Source: JBBIQS01 sp037442205
GTDB lineage: Bacteria; Myxococcota; Myxococcia; Myxococcales; UBA5297
NCBI GenBank assembly: GCA_037442205.1
Contig: JBBIQS010000056.1
Span: 1 to 54,199 of the forward strand
Length of the DNA stretch: 54,199 nucleotides
Direction of reading: 5' to 3'
This document shows positions 8,637 through 16,619 of the stretch, in pieces. Under the pieces are notes generated by a model. It was not told the origin of the DNA. It saw only the letters and a program-made list of their open reading frames with translations, and did not search any database. Position 1 is the stretch's first letter. Each line of letters opens with the position of its first letter. A program made the position numbers and the translations under genes.

Positions 8637-9884
8637 CTACGGTTGGACTCCCAGCGATCCGGTGATCGACTCGTAGCCCGTCAGGAACTTGGTCAGCCCG
8701 AGATCGGTGACCGTGCCCCCGGCCTGGAACTGCACCTGGCGGATGCCGGCGAGCTCGGCGACGAGCACCCGGCCGCGCAGCGCCCCGCGCTCGATGCGCA
8801 CCGAGGCCCCGGGGAGCTGGGGCTTGGCGCCGCTGTAGGTGATGAGCACCGGATCGGAGTAGGGCTTGGCGGCGTTGGCGCCGTCGAAGGCCAGCTTGTA
8901 GATGGCATTTCCCTCCATGCAGACCGCCAGGGCGCTGTTGTCGAAGGTCGAGGGGATGACCTGGGCCACGTCCTTGAGCCCGGTGAGAACCTGGACCGGG
9001 CGCACGGTGCTCGCGGTCAGCTCAACCACGCCGACGCGATCCCCTGAGAACATGTTGTTGTCAGCGATGAGGGCAAAGTGGCCATCGTCGGTGACGCGGG
9101 AGTCTGAGACGACGGCGTCTGGGTCGGAGAAGACCGAGCCCGTGGCGGTGATCGACGGAGGCTGGGTGTTCCAGTTGAGCAGGTGTGAGTCGCCGGCCTG
9201 GGCGCCGGTGAGCGCGGTGGCGAAGAGGAAGGCCTCGCCGGGGCGAGCCGGAATGAGGCTCATCGTGTAGGCGAGCTTGGATTCGAAGAGCTTTCCCTCG
9301 GCGACCAGCGAGTCGTCGCAGCCCAGGCGGACCGAATAGATGCCCCCGCCGTTGTTCGGATAGTTCTGGTCGACGACGTAGATGCGCTCGCCGCGCGCGT
9401 CGATGGCCACCGAGTTGGCGTAGAAGCCCTCCAGATACTTCGCGGCGATGACGTGGACGGCGCCGGCGTCGTCGATGCGGAAGATGCCCAGCGAGCCATC
9501 CTCTTGAACCGAGACACCGATCTCTCCGTCGGGCGTGAAGGCGATCGGATTGTAGAGAGCGCGGCCCATGGTGAAGGTCTGCCGCGTCGCGGGCTGCGTC
9601 ACCACGCCGGAGGAGGAGAGGTCGAGCACGTCGTAGACCTCGGCCTTGTTGCCGGCGGAGTCGAAGGGGTGCGCCAGGATCACCTTGCGCGGGCGATCGG
9701 CGCCTTTCGCCTGGCTGTGACAGCCCGGAGATCCGGCGTCGACGGATTCACCGGCATCAGCGGCACCTCCCGCATCGGCGCCGGATGCGATGTTCGATGG
9801 GCCGCAGGCGGAGGCCGCCAGAGCCAGGAAGCCGGCAAGGGGCACGGACAGCGGGGCGCGCTTCGTGAGGTCGATGGCGTTCAT
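8637..9884 (-). CDS. Secreted lipoprotein, probable beta-propeller
   Basis: 415 residues from the ATG at 9884; a GTG at 9902 would add six residues and neither start has a clear ribosome-binding site. The N-terminus is a lipoprotein signal ending ALAASACG, followed by an Ala/Gly/Asp-rich low-complexity tether (about 30-55) common in myxobacterial lipoproteins. The body shows repeating segments of the type 'V..D..G..IYVVD' and 'FALIADNNMFSGDRVGVVEL', consistent with a beta-propeller of lactonase or YncE type. No catalytic residues can be pointed to. It precedes the peptidase-propeller-barrel gene by 75 bases on the same strand and may be expressed with it. Function unknown. Confidence 0.78.
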   Translation of the reverse strand: MNAIDLTKRAPLSVPLAGFLALAASACGPSNIASGADAGGAADAGESVDAGSPGCHSQAKGADRPRKVILAHPFDSAGNKAEVYDVLDLSSSGVVTQPATRQTFTMGRALYNPIAFTPDGEIGVSVQEDGSLGIFRIDDAGAVHVIAAKYLEGFYANSVAIDARGERIYVVDQNYPNNGGGIYSVRLGCDDSLVAEGKLFESKLAYTMSLIPARPGEAFLFATALTGAQAGDSHLLNWNTQPPSITATGSVFSDPDAVVSDSRVTDDGHFALIADNNMFSGDRVGVVELTASTVRPVQVLTGLKDVAQVIPSTFDNSALAVCMEGNAIYKLAFDGANAAKPYSDPVLITYSGAKPQLPGASVRIERGALRGRVLVAELAGIRQVQFQAGGTVTDLGLTKFLTGYESITGSLGVQP

Positions 9885-10025
9885 GGAGGAGGAGAATGCC
9901 ACCTTGTGGCGGGGGATTGCAGCAGGCTCGGGAGTTCGAGCCTCTCGTCCTCAACGAAGCTCGCTCTTTCGGGGCAGCCGACCTCGAGGGTTCGCACCTG
10001 GAAGACCGCAGCGGCTCACCACGAC

Positions 10026-10574
10026 TCAGCTTCGTTCGCGGGCAATGCTTCCCGTGGGCGCCTTCCGCGACCCGGCATACCGCTCGAACATCGCGCCGTA
10101 ATGATCGCCAAATTGCACTCGAGTGATATCGACGAGCCGGACGCGAGTGGAATGGCCAAACCAAGTGCCGCCGGGATCGACCGCCTGAATCACGACCGAG
10201 CGCGCATCGACGCGAAGAAGCCGCCCAAGAAGGAAATCCCCATCCGTCTCGCATTCCAGGCCCACCATCGCGCGAGAACGCAGGCTCTTGAGCAGCGCGG
10301 CGGTTTCATTGAGCAGAACTTCGGGGTGCTCTATCCCTTCGAGAGCGTGTTCCTGGCGGAGGACCTTCTCGGCGAATCGCTCGTGCGCGCCGCGAACCAC
10401 AGCCTTGACGTCCTGAACACGGATGCACTCCCAGCCATCGAGGCGGAGGTCATCGACTACGTGCAGCAGCGCCCATTCTGCGCCGACGCGACAGACCAAG
10501 CCCAACGCCCCGCGGCCGCCGGCAAAGGTCCGCGTCACGCTGACGATTCGGTCGTGGCTTACATCGAGACGCAT
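10026..10574 (-). CDS. Hypothetical protein
   Basis: 182 residues, no signal peptide or membrane segment, so probably cytoplasmic. The ATG at 10574 is preceded by AAGGG at a suitable distance. The sequence splits into two similar-sized parts: an N-terminal half with VGAEWALLHVVDD and ECIRVQDVKAVVRG, and a C-terminal half with FLLGRLLRVDARSVVIQAVD and RLVDITRVQFGDHY. Both look like small beta-barrels of about 60-75 residues. No family is recognised. It lies between a GMC oxidoreductase gene and a lipoprotein gene on the same strand, but gaps of about 100-140 bases argue for its own transcription unit. Coding quality (composition, length, ribosome-binding site) supports a real gene. Confidence 0.7.
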   Translation of the reverse strand: MRLDVSHDRIVSVTRTFAGGRGALGLVCRVGAEWALLHVVDDLRLDGWECIRVQDVKAVVRGAHERFAEKVLRQEHALEGIEHPEVLLNETAALLKSLRSRAMVGLECETDGDFLLGRLLRVDARSVVIQAVDPGGTWFGHSTRVRLVDITRVQFGDHYGAMFERYAGSRKAPTGSIARERS

Positions 10575-10653
10575 GCGCAGGCCCTTAGCAGACCGAGCTG
10601 CCGAACAGATTTCCTATCAGAGCGATCCGATACTTCGCTTCCGATCAAGTGAC

Positions 10654-10680
10654 GTAACGCTCAAGAGCCGGTTGCGTTAC
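10654..10680. repeat. Inverted repeat spanning the stop codon of the GMC oxidoreductase gene
   Basis: Perfect 7-base arms (GTAACGC at 10654-10660 and GCGTTAC at 10674-10680) separated by 13 bases. The right arm contains the TAA stop codon of the upstream GMC gene on the minus strand. There is no T-run after the stem, so it is not a standard intrinsic terminator; it may stabilise the operon's mRNA 3' end or be chance. Confidence 0.35.
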
Positions 10681-12362
10681 TCGCTCTCCCGCCCCACCAA
10701 CCGCCGCCGAATCTGCTCCGCCACCCGGAAGGCATTCGCCAGAATCGTCGGTGTGCACGGCACCCCGCCGCTGGTGGGCATGAAGCTGCCGTCGGTGACG
10801 TAGAGGTTCTTCACCTCGTGCGACTGACAGTTGCGGTCGAGCACCGACTTGGCCGGGTCGTCGCCGAAGCGGCAGGTCCCCTGCTGCAGGTGGAAGGTGG
10901 TGCTGCCCCAGGTCCAGGCCTCGACCTTCTTGGCCTTGGGCTCCATCGCCTTGAGAATCTCCAGCCCGCGCCGGGTCATCCAGGTGTTCACCGCCTCGTC
11001 GGCCGGATGGTGCTTCACGTGGATGCGCGCCACCGGCAGCCCCCAGCGATCGGTGACCTCCGGATCGAGATCGACGAAGGTCCCCGCGGTCGGCAGGAAC
11101 TCTCCGAAGATCTCGAACTCCAGCCACAGCTCGTCGTGGAAGTATTCGCGCAGCCGATCCTTGAGCGCTTGGCCCCAGAGCGCGTAGTCGGCGTCCTTGA
11201 CCATCCGCAGCCCGGCGTTGATCGCGTTGGGATGATGGAACAGGAAGTTGTAGGTCCCGCCCTTGGGGAACGGTAGCGACTTGTCGGCGATCCAGTAGTG
11301 GTCCTGGATGCTGCGCTGCACGAATGGCAGGTCGAAGTTCTCCTTCCCCAGCTTCGCCATCAGCGCCTGCTTGTCGAAGATGCCGGTTCCCTTCCCAAAG
11401 GTGGAGAAGGTCAGGTTCTTGCCCACCAGCCCGGTCTTGTTGGCCAGGCCCTGCGGGAACCGCGCGCTGCTCGAGAGCAGCAGCAACCGGGCGCTCTCGA
11501 TGGCCGTGGCCGCCAGCACCACCGCCCGCGCCTGGATCTGGTGCGGCCGGTTCTCGCGATCGACGTACTCGACCGAGCGGACCCGATCCTGATCGTCGGC
11601 GACGATCCGCTTCACCATGCAGCCGGAGCGAATGTCGCAGCGCCCGGTAGCCTCGGCCGCCGGGATGAGGCTCGCCAGCACGCTCGACTTGGCGTTGTTC
11701 TCGCAGCCGTACTCGCCGCAGAAGCCGCACTGATTGCACGGCGGCCGGTTGCCGAGCGCCCGCGAGACGATGGCCCGCGGCGTCGGAAATGGATGCAACC
11801 CCATCGACTGGGCCGCCTCGTCGACGAGCTTCGAGATCGGGTGCGCCGCCAGCGGAGGCATAGGGAAAGGCCGCTTCCGCCTCTCGAAGGGATTGATCCC
11901 CGCCTTCCCCGAGATGCCGACCCGCGCCTCGGCCAGGTCGTACCAGGGCTCGAGCTCCTCGAGAGTGATCGGCCAGTCGGCGATGTCGGCTCCGGCCAGC
12001 CCACCGGTGAGCGTGGCGAGCTTGAAGTCCTGCTCGTGCAGCCGGTAGGTGAAGCCGCTCATGTGGACGGTGCCGCCGCCCACGCACTGCGAGGTCCAGC
12101 CCTCGCGCGTTCGCTTGGCCCGCTGCTCCTCGCCTTTGACGATGGTGTGCGGATCTTCGTGCGGATAGGGCACGAAGAAGTCGCGCATGCAGATCGCGAC
12201 TTCGTCGTGCGTAAAGTCGCGCAGCGTGTAGTAGGGCCCCTTCTCCAGCACCACCACCTTGGCACCGGCCTCGGCGAGCGCGGCGGCCACCGGCGCGCCG
12301 CCGGCGCCGCTGCCGATCACCACCACGTCTGCTTCGTCGCGCTGCGCGGTCGCGGTCGGCAT
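10677..12362 (-). CDS. GMC-family FAD-dependent oxidoreductase (dehydrogenase type)
   Basis: 561-residue flavoprotein of the glucose-methanol-choline family, predicted to oxidise a sugar, alcohol or polyol in the periplasm and pass electrons to the cytochromes encoded upstream. An FAD-binding Rossmann motif VVVIGSGAGGAP lies at about 13-24, with ADP-ribose acidic E40. A second conserved motif CVGGGTVHMSG follows at 93-103. The C-terminal GMC domain ends with the FAD motif VTDGSFMPTSGGVPCTPT. A Cys-rich insert C209-x2-C212-x2-C215-x4-C220 could hold an iron-sulfur cluster. No signal peptide is present; the small subunit encoded immediately upstream (1-base TGATG overlap) carries a Tat signal and is the probable export escort, as in gluconate and FAD-glucose dehydrogenases. 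The substrate cannot be told from sequence. Confidence 0.9.
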   Translation of the reverse strand: MPTATAQRDEADVVVIGSGAGGAPVAAALAEAGAKVVVLEKGPYYTLRDFTHDEVAICMRDFFVPYPHEDPHTIVKGEEQRAKRTREGWTSQCVGGGTVHMSGFTYRLHEQDFKLATLTGGLAGADIADWPITLEELEPWYDLAEARVGISGKAGINPFERRKRPFPMPPLAAHPISKLVDEAAQSMGLHPFPTPRAIVSRALGNRPPCNQCGFCGEYGCENNAKSSVLASLIPAAEATGRCDIRSGCMVKRIVADDQDRVRSVEYVDRENRPHQIQARAVVLAATAIESARLLLLSSSARFPQGLANKTGLVGKNLTFSTFGKGTGIFDKQALMAKLGKENFDLPFVQRSIQDHYWIADKSLPFPKGGTYNFLFHHPNAINAGLRMVKDADYALWGQALKDRLREYFHDELWLEFEIFGEFLPTAGTFVDLDPEVTDRWGLPVARIHVKHHPADEAVNTWMTRRGLEILKAMEPKAKKVEAWTWGSTTFHLQQGTCRFGDDPAKSVLDRNCQSHEVKNLYVTDGSFMPTSGGVPCTPTILANAFRVAEQIRRRLVGRESE

Positions 12363-12931
12363 CAGTAGGCCCAGCTTTCAGGGGAAGAGAGCACCCGCTG
12401 CGCCTGCCGCGGCGCCCACCAGCAGTGCGACTTGCCGATAAGGTTCCACCCGACCAGACCCTTATTCCCTCCGTACTTGGGATCGCCGAGGAAGCCCTCG
12501 AGCGCCATCGCCACCAGGTGCTCGAAGAATGCCCGCCCGTCGAAGCCCTTGGGGCGGATCTGGTTCTGCTGGAACTTGCGCAGCACCGCGTCGCGCTGGG
12601 CGTCGGTCGCGTCGGCGAAGCTCTTCTGGTGATCGTGCGTGGCGACCTTGTCCAGCCAGCTCGCTCCGGCGTCGAACTCCTTGCGCACCATCTCGAAGAC
12701 CTTGTCGTGGCGTACCCAGTAGCCCAGGTGGTCCATCACTCCGGCCGCGACGCAGCCCGGCAGCACGCGATCAAGTGCCGCCTCGAGGGCCCGCTGGGGC
12801 CCCGCGGCGAAGAGCGGCTCGGGCGCTGGCGTCACCGAGGCCTTCACCCGGAGGCCAAAGCGCCCTGCCAGCGCGCCCGCGCCACCCAGGCTGATCAGCC
12901 CGACTACGACCTGTCGCCGCGTCAGCTTCAT
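12362..12931 (-). CDS. Gluconate 2-dehydrogenase subunit 3-like protein with Tat signal
   Basis: 189 residues. The N-terminus KLTRRQVVVGLISLGG is a twin-arginine signal with a following hydrophobic stretch. The body has the hallmarks of gluconate dehydrogenase small subunits: an early 'LEAALDRVLPG' segment, FEHLVAMALEGFLGDPKYGGNKGL (about 136-159; the 'G.P.YGGN.....W' motif is diagnostic) and a terminal WW/Pro-rich tail. In known relatives this subunit is needed for maturation and Tat-dependent export of the partner flavoprotein. It overlaps the upstream cytochrome gene by ATGA and the downstream GMC gene by 1 base, so stoichiometric production is likely. The ATG at 12931 fits the signal peptide. 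Confidence 0.88.
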   Translation of the reverse strand: MKLTRRQVVVGLISLGGAGALAGRFGLRVKASVTPAPEPLFAAGPQRALEAALDRVLPGCVAAGVMDHLGYWVRHDKVFEMVRKEFDAGASWLDKVATHDHQKSFADATDAQRDAVLRKFQQNQIRPKGFDGRAFFEHLVAMALEGFLGDPKYGGNKGLVGWNLIGKSHCWWAPRQAQRVLSSPESWAY

Positions 12932-13902
12932 CGCACGCCCTCGCCTGCCCGGCCGTGGCACACCGCGCAGCTCGCCCGCCGCGAGCGGACGTTGGGGCAA
13001 TCCGACTCCGTCGCCGGGATGGGCGATTCGCTCGAGTGGCAGTTGCCGCAGCGCAGCTCGCCGGCGCGGTCCTTCAGATAGCCGCAGCGGTGCCAGGCCC
13101 CGTCCTGCTCCTTCACTCCCTGCCGATGGCAGCGGGTGCACGGCTGCTCGACGAGCCCGCCGCTGCGCGTCCGCATCTGGCAGTCCGCGGATCTGGGCAG
13201 CGCCAGGCTCCCCAGGAAGACGACCAGGTCGGTGAGCATCTGCTCGTCCTGCGCAAGCGTTCCCTGGAACGAGGGCATCGTCGCGCCGGGAAGCACCGAA
13301 GTCGGGTCGAGGAGCACCTTCTCGAGATATGCGGGGCTCTTGCGCCCGATGGCCCGCAGGTCGGACCCAAAGTCCCAACCGCCGCGGCCGCTCAGCGGAT
13401 GGCACGTCCCGCAGCCGAGCTCGATGAAGAGCCGCGCGCCTTGCTCGAGGTGGTCCATCCCCTTCCCCGCCTGCGGCACGTGGCAGGCGCCGCAGCTCGC
13501 TTCGAGGTGCGGGCCTTTCATCCGCGGGTCGGCGCCGTGGGCAGTCTTGGCATCGAGCGCCCGCGGCTCGCCGCCATGGCAGATGGCACAGCCGAATCGC
13601 TTCGGCGGATGCGCCGCCAGCGAAATCGAGTGCGTGCGCAGCGGCAAGGGCTCTTTCTCGAAGCCGGCCCGCTCGACCGCCAGGTGGCAGCTCATGCACC
13701 GGTCGACCTCGCCGTCGCAGCCCGTGACCTCGATCGGCCCCTGCGGATCGGGGATGCGCCCGGCGAGCTGCTTCTGGAAGCGGAGGTACTCGGGCTGGCT
13801 GGCGCGAGCGACCGCGAGCACGAGAACTCCGGCGCACAGCGCGCTGGCGATCAGCAGGCCCACCTTGAGGCGGCGGGCGTCGCGGGCGGGCTCAAGGGAC
13901 AA
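12928..13902 (-). CDS. Seven-haem c-type cytochrome, membrane-anchored
   Basis: 324 residues with an N-terminal membrane anchor (about residues 13-33) and seven CxxCH haem sites beginning at C69, C105, C137, C164, C255, C285 and C312. The site at C164 sits in a small class-I-like domain (GARLFIELGCGTCHP through GATMPSFQGTL), the others in a multihaem scaffold. It is a periplasmic electron carrier, here predicted to link the cytochrome b/Rieske pair and the GMC flavoprotein. The start is taken as TTG at 13902, inside the end of the cytochrome b gene, because GGGAGG (13912-13917 on the opposite strand) lies 9 bases away; an ATG at 13971 would put a long unrelated stretch before the anchor. It overlaps the downstream subunit-3 gene by ATGA. 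Confidence 0.88.
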   Translation of the reverse strand: MSLEPARDARRLKVGLLIASALCAGVLVLAVARASQPEYLRFQKQLAGRIPDPQGPIEVTGCDGEVDRCMSCHLAVERAGFEKEPLPLRTHSISLAAHPPKRFGCAICHGGEPRALDAKTAHGADPRMKGPHLEASCGACHVPQAGKGMDHLEQGARLFIELGCGTCHPLSGRGGWDFGSDLRAIGRKSPAYLEKVLLDPTSVLPGATMPSFQGTLAQDEQMLTDLVVFLGSLALPRSADCQMRTRSGGLVEQPCTRCHRQGVKEQDGAWHRCGYLKDRAGELRCGNCHSSESPIPATESDCPNVRSRRASCAVCHGRAGEGVR

Positions 13903-15187
13903 CCGGCCAGACCTCCCAGGGCCAGTACAGCCCCCAGCCCGGCCCGCGGCAGGCACCGAGAGTCGTGGCAAGCACTAGCCCGATGAGCAGCGTCCCGATT
14001 CCTGCGGAGAGCCCGGCGCGTCGCGAGCGGCTCAAGACCCCGGTCCCCACGCCGAGCACCCCGGCCAGCAGCAGCATCGCACCGACAGGATTGAAGATTT
14101 CGGCGAGAACCCCTCCGAAACCGCCCTGACCCCGCATCATTATATGGGTCAGCTCGATCCCCGCGAGCCCCAGGATGGCGATCGCCAGCGCGCCGCCCAC
14201 CCGGAATCGAGCGCCCGAACCGGCGAGCCAGACACCGCCGGGAGCCTGGCGATCGTCGAGCCTCGGCGCCGTCAGCAGCATCGCCAGGAGCACGAGCGGG
14301 AAGACGAAGCCGCCCATCGGCCCGGAGTAGCTCACCAGCTCCTGCAGGCCGAGGAAGTACCAGGGCGCCTTCTCCGGATTCGAGGGCGAGTGGAAGTCGG
14401 GCGCGGGCCCGAGCGGCGCATCGACCAGCGCCGCCAACAGCCCGAACGCGGCCAGCACCAGCAGCATCCAGATCGCCTCGCGCTGGATGAGGTGCGGCCA
14501 AGCATTGACCGTCGGCGCATCCTCGTCCGGCCGCGCCAACCCGCCGTCCTTGCGCAGCCGCCACAGGTGCAGCGCCACCAGCGCGACGCTGGCCAACGGC
14601 AGCAGCGCCACGTGCAGCGCATAGAAGCGAATGAGCGCCGCCTGGCCGATCTCCGACCCGCCGACCGCGAGGCGGCGCAGCACCGATCCCAGCAGCGGAA
14701 TCTGGTCGAACAACCCCGTCGCGACGCGGACCGCCCAGTAGCTCAGTTGGTCCCACGGCAGCAGGTAGCCGGTGAAGGCCAGCCCGAGAGTCAGCGCCAA
14801 GAGCAACAGGCCGATCAGCCAGTTCAGGTTCCGGCGCGCCCAGGCGCCGGTGAAGAAGACGCGCAGCAGGTGTAGGAAGATCGCCGCCACCATGCCGTGG
14901 GCGGCCCAGCGGTGCAGCGCGCGGACGAAGGCCCCGAAGCGCACCACGTGCTGGAGATCGAGCACGCTCGCCCGCGCCTGCTCGACCGAGGGGACGTAGT
15001 AGGCGGTCAGCAGCACGCCGGTGACCAGCAGCGCGAGGAACAGGACCAGCGTCGCCAGCCCCAGGCCGAAGGTGGTGGTGAAGCGCAGCGCCCGCTCGGT
15101 CACCTTCAGCGGATGCAGGTGGTAGACGAAGCTGCGCCGCAGCCGCAGGGCGGGGCTCTCCTCCGCCTGGCCGCCGAGCTCGCTCAT
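13892..15187 (-). CDS. Cytochrome b of a Rieske/cytochrome b complex
   Basis: 431-residue integral membrane protein, the quinol-oxidising, diheme core of a bc-type complex. The b-type haem ligands are visible as H92-x13-H106 and H192-x14-H207; the 14-residue spacing of the second pair is the b6f-like pattern. LLPWDQLSYWAV (143-154) follows helix C. The Qo-site motif reads APWYFLGLQE instead of PEWY, a form seen in several deltaproteobacterial and related cytochromes b. At least eight hydrophobic helices are evident, and N- and C-terminal cytochrome b domains are joined in one chain. The ATG at 15187 overlaps the Rieske stop by ATGA, and the 3' end overlaps the multihaem cytochrome start. It acts in the inner membrane. 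Confidence 0.92.
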   Translation of the reverse strand: MSELGGQAEESPALRLRRSFVYHLHPLKVTERALRFTTTFGLGLATLVLFLALLVTGVLLTAYYVPSVEQARASVLDLQHVVRFGAFVRALHRWAAHGMVAAIFLHLLRVFFTGAWARRNLNWLIGLLLLALTLGLAFTGYLLPWDQLSYWAVRVATGLFDQIPLLGSVLRRLAVGGSEIGQAALIRFYALHVALLPLASVALVALHLWRLRKDGGLARPDEDAPTVNAWPHLIQREAIWMLLVLAAFGLLAALVDAPLGPAPDFHSPSNPEKAPWYFLGLQELVSYSGPMGGFVFPLVLLAMLLTAPRLDDRQAPGGVWLAGSGARFRVGGALAIAILGLAGIELTHIMMRGQGGFGGVLAEIFNPVGAMLLLAGVLGVGTGVLSRSRRAGLSAGIGTLLIGLVLATTLGACRGPGWGLYWPWEVWPVVP

Positions 15188-15714
15188 GCCCCGGCGCCCT
15201 TGGTCAACAGTGCGGTGATCGGCGCCACCTCGCGGCTCAGGTCGACCCAGATCATTCCGTCCGCCAGCCACAGCGGATGCCACGGCAGGTTGCGCCGGGC
15301 CGGGCCGCGGACCACGCCGCCCTTCGGGTCAAAGCGGGCGCCATGGCACGGGCAGGAGAAGCCCTCGGCGGTGCGCTTCACAGTGCAGCCCAGGTGCGTG
15401 CAGCGCGAAGAGAAGGCGCCGAAGCCCTGCTCGTCCCGGACCACGAACAGCTCCTGCTCGCGCAGCCAGTTGAGAGAGCCGACCTTGAAGTCGCCGGGCA
15501 CGCCGATCGGCACCTGCGCCGCCGCGCCGCCTCCTCCCGAGGGCAGGAAGAAGCGAGCGGCGACCCCCACGGCACCGAGCCCGATCGCCGCCAGCGCCAC
15601 TCCGCCGGCCCTGGAGAGGAAATCGCGGCGCGAGGGCAAGGAGGCGATCTGCGCTTCCAGCGCCTTGTCCGGCGGGCGAGCGACCTCGAGAGGGTGTGGT
15701 TGGCCCTTGAACAT
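15184..15714 (-). CDS. Rieske [2Fe-2S] protein
   Basis: 176 residues from the ATG at 15714; a TTG at 15732 would add six. A twin-arginine type anchor SRRDFLSRAGGVALAAIGLG (about 28-47) is followed by a Gly-rich hinge. The Rieske domain has both cluster-binding boxes, CTHLGC (C105, H107; C110 in the disulfide) and CPCHGARF (C121, H124; C123 in the disulfide). It takes electrons from quinol at cytochrome b and hands them to the cytochrome c, on the periplasmic face of the inner membrane. It is the first gene of a five-gene overlapping operon; the 66-base gap to the divergent methyltransferase gene should hold the operon promoter, though no clear -35/-10 pair was seen. Confidence 0.92.
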   Translation of the reverse strand: MFKGQPHPLEVARPPDKALEAQIASLPSRRDFLSRAGGVALAAIGLGAVGVAARFFLPSGGGGAAAQVPIGVPGDFKVGSLNWLREQELFVVRDEQGFGAFSSRCTHLGCTVKRTAEGFSCPCHGARFDPKGGVVRGPARRNLPWHPLWLADGMIWVDLSREVAPITALLTKGAGA

Positions 15715-15780
15715 TGCCGCGAAGTCTACCAAGGCGCGGCGAGGGCGACGATTTTCGCTGGCGCGGTGTATACCGGCCGG

Positions 15781-16617
15781 GTGGGCGAACCCTCGAAGCT
15801 ACCCGGATGGACCCCGCGGCGGACCCGCCCGCGCCGGCCGCCGCTGCCCTTCGGCACCCGCGGGCCGGGATCGCTCTACCGCAAGCTCAAGTCGCTGCAG
15901 CTGTTGGCCACCCGCGACCGCGCCGCGGCGATCTCCTTTCTGACCCGTCCCTATCCGGTCGAGCTCGGCCTGCTCGAGAGAGGGCAGCTGCTCGCCCGGT
16001 TCGTGGCGATCACCAACGCCGTTCGCTGCTGGCACTCGCAGGCCGAGATGCTGGCCGCGGCCGAGGCCATCCTCTCGCTGGCTGGGCGGCCGGGGCTGAC
16101 GGTGGTCGAAGCCGGGGCAGCCAAGGGAGCGAGCACCGCCAAGCTCAGCCTCGTCACCGCGCGCGCCGGCGGGCGGCTCCACGTCTTCGACTCGTTCCGC
16201 GGGCTGCCCAAAAACGACGAGCGCCACACGCGGCTCGACGGGACCGGGCCGGTCGTCTTCCAGGGCGGGGCCTTCGCCGGCCGGCTACCGACCGTGCAGC
16301 GCACCGTCGAGCGCCACGGCCGCCTGGAGGTGTGCGAGTTCCACAAGGGCTGGTTCGAGGAGACGCTGCCGGGCTTCGACTCGCCGGTGGACGTGGCGTT
16401 GCTGGACGTGGATCTGCTGGCCTCGACCCGGACCTGCCTCATTCAGCTGATGCCCAGGCTGCGGCCGGGAGGAGTGATCCTGACGCAGGACGGGCACCTG
16501 CAGGCCATCGTCGAGCTGCTGGGCAACGAGCGGTTCTGGCGGGAGGAGGTCGGGGTCGAGCCGCCGAGGATCGAGGGGCTGGGCGAGCGGAAGATGGTGG
16601 CGCTCCGGCGCGGCTGA
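15781..16617 (+). CDS. TylF/macrocin-type O-methyltransferase-like protein
   Basis: 278 residues, predicted SAM- and metal-dependent methyltransferase. The glycine-rich SAM loop is VVEAGAAKGAS (108-118), the ribose-binding acidic residue lies in LHVFDSFRGLP (133-143), and later family motifs FHKGWFEETLPGF and VDVALLDVDLLAST match the TylF/MycF group. The substrate (sugar, polyketide or other small molecule) cannot be inferred. The start is uncertain: GTG 15781 is used, GTG 15766 is possible, and neither has a good ribosome-binding site. The gene is divergent from the Rieske operon and ends 2 bases before the convergent apaG, so it appears to be a single-gene unit. Confidence 0.8.
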   Translation: MGEPSKLPGWTPRRTRPRRPPLPFGTRGPGSLYRKLKSLQLLATRDRAAAISFLTRPYPVELGLLERGQLLARFVAITNAVRCWHSQAEMLAAAEAILSLAGRPGLTVVEAGAAKGASTAKLSLVTARAGGRLHVFDSFRGLPKNDERHTRLDGTGPVVFQGGAFAGRLPTVQRTVERHGRLEVCEFHKGWFEETLPGFDSPVDVALLDVDLLASTRTCLIQLMPRLRPGGVILTQDGHLQAIVELLGNERFWREEVGVEPPRIEGLGERKMVALRRG

Positions 16618-16619
16618 GC

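Noticed and set aside
9930..9960. tRNA T-arm-like stretch (GGGAG, TTCGAGC, CTCTC) in the gap upstream of a lipoprotein gene
   Set aside because: No matching acceptor 5' strand, D-arm or anticodon arm can be folded around it, so it is not a tRNA; a remnant from integration into a tRNA gene is possible but there is no integrase or repeat to support it.
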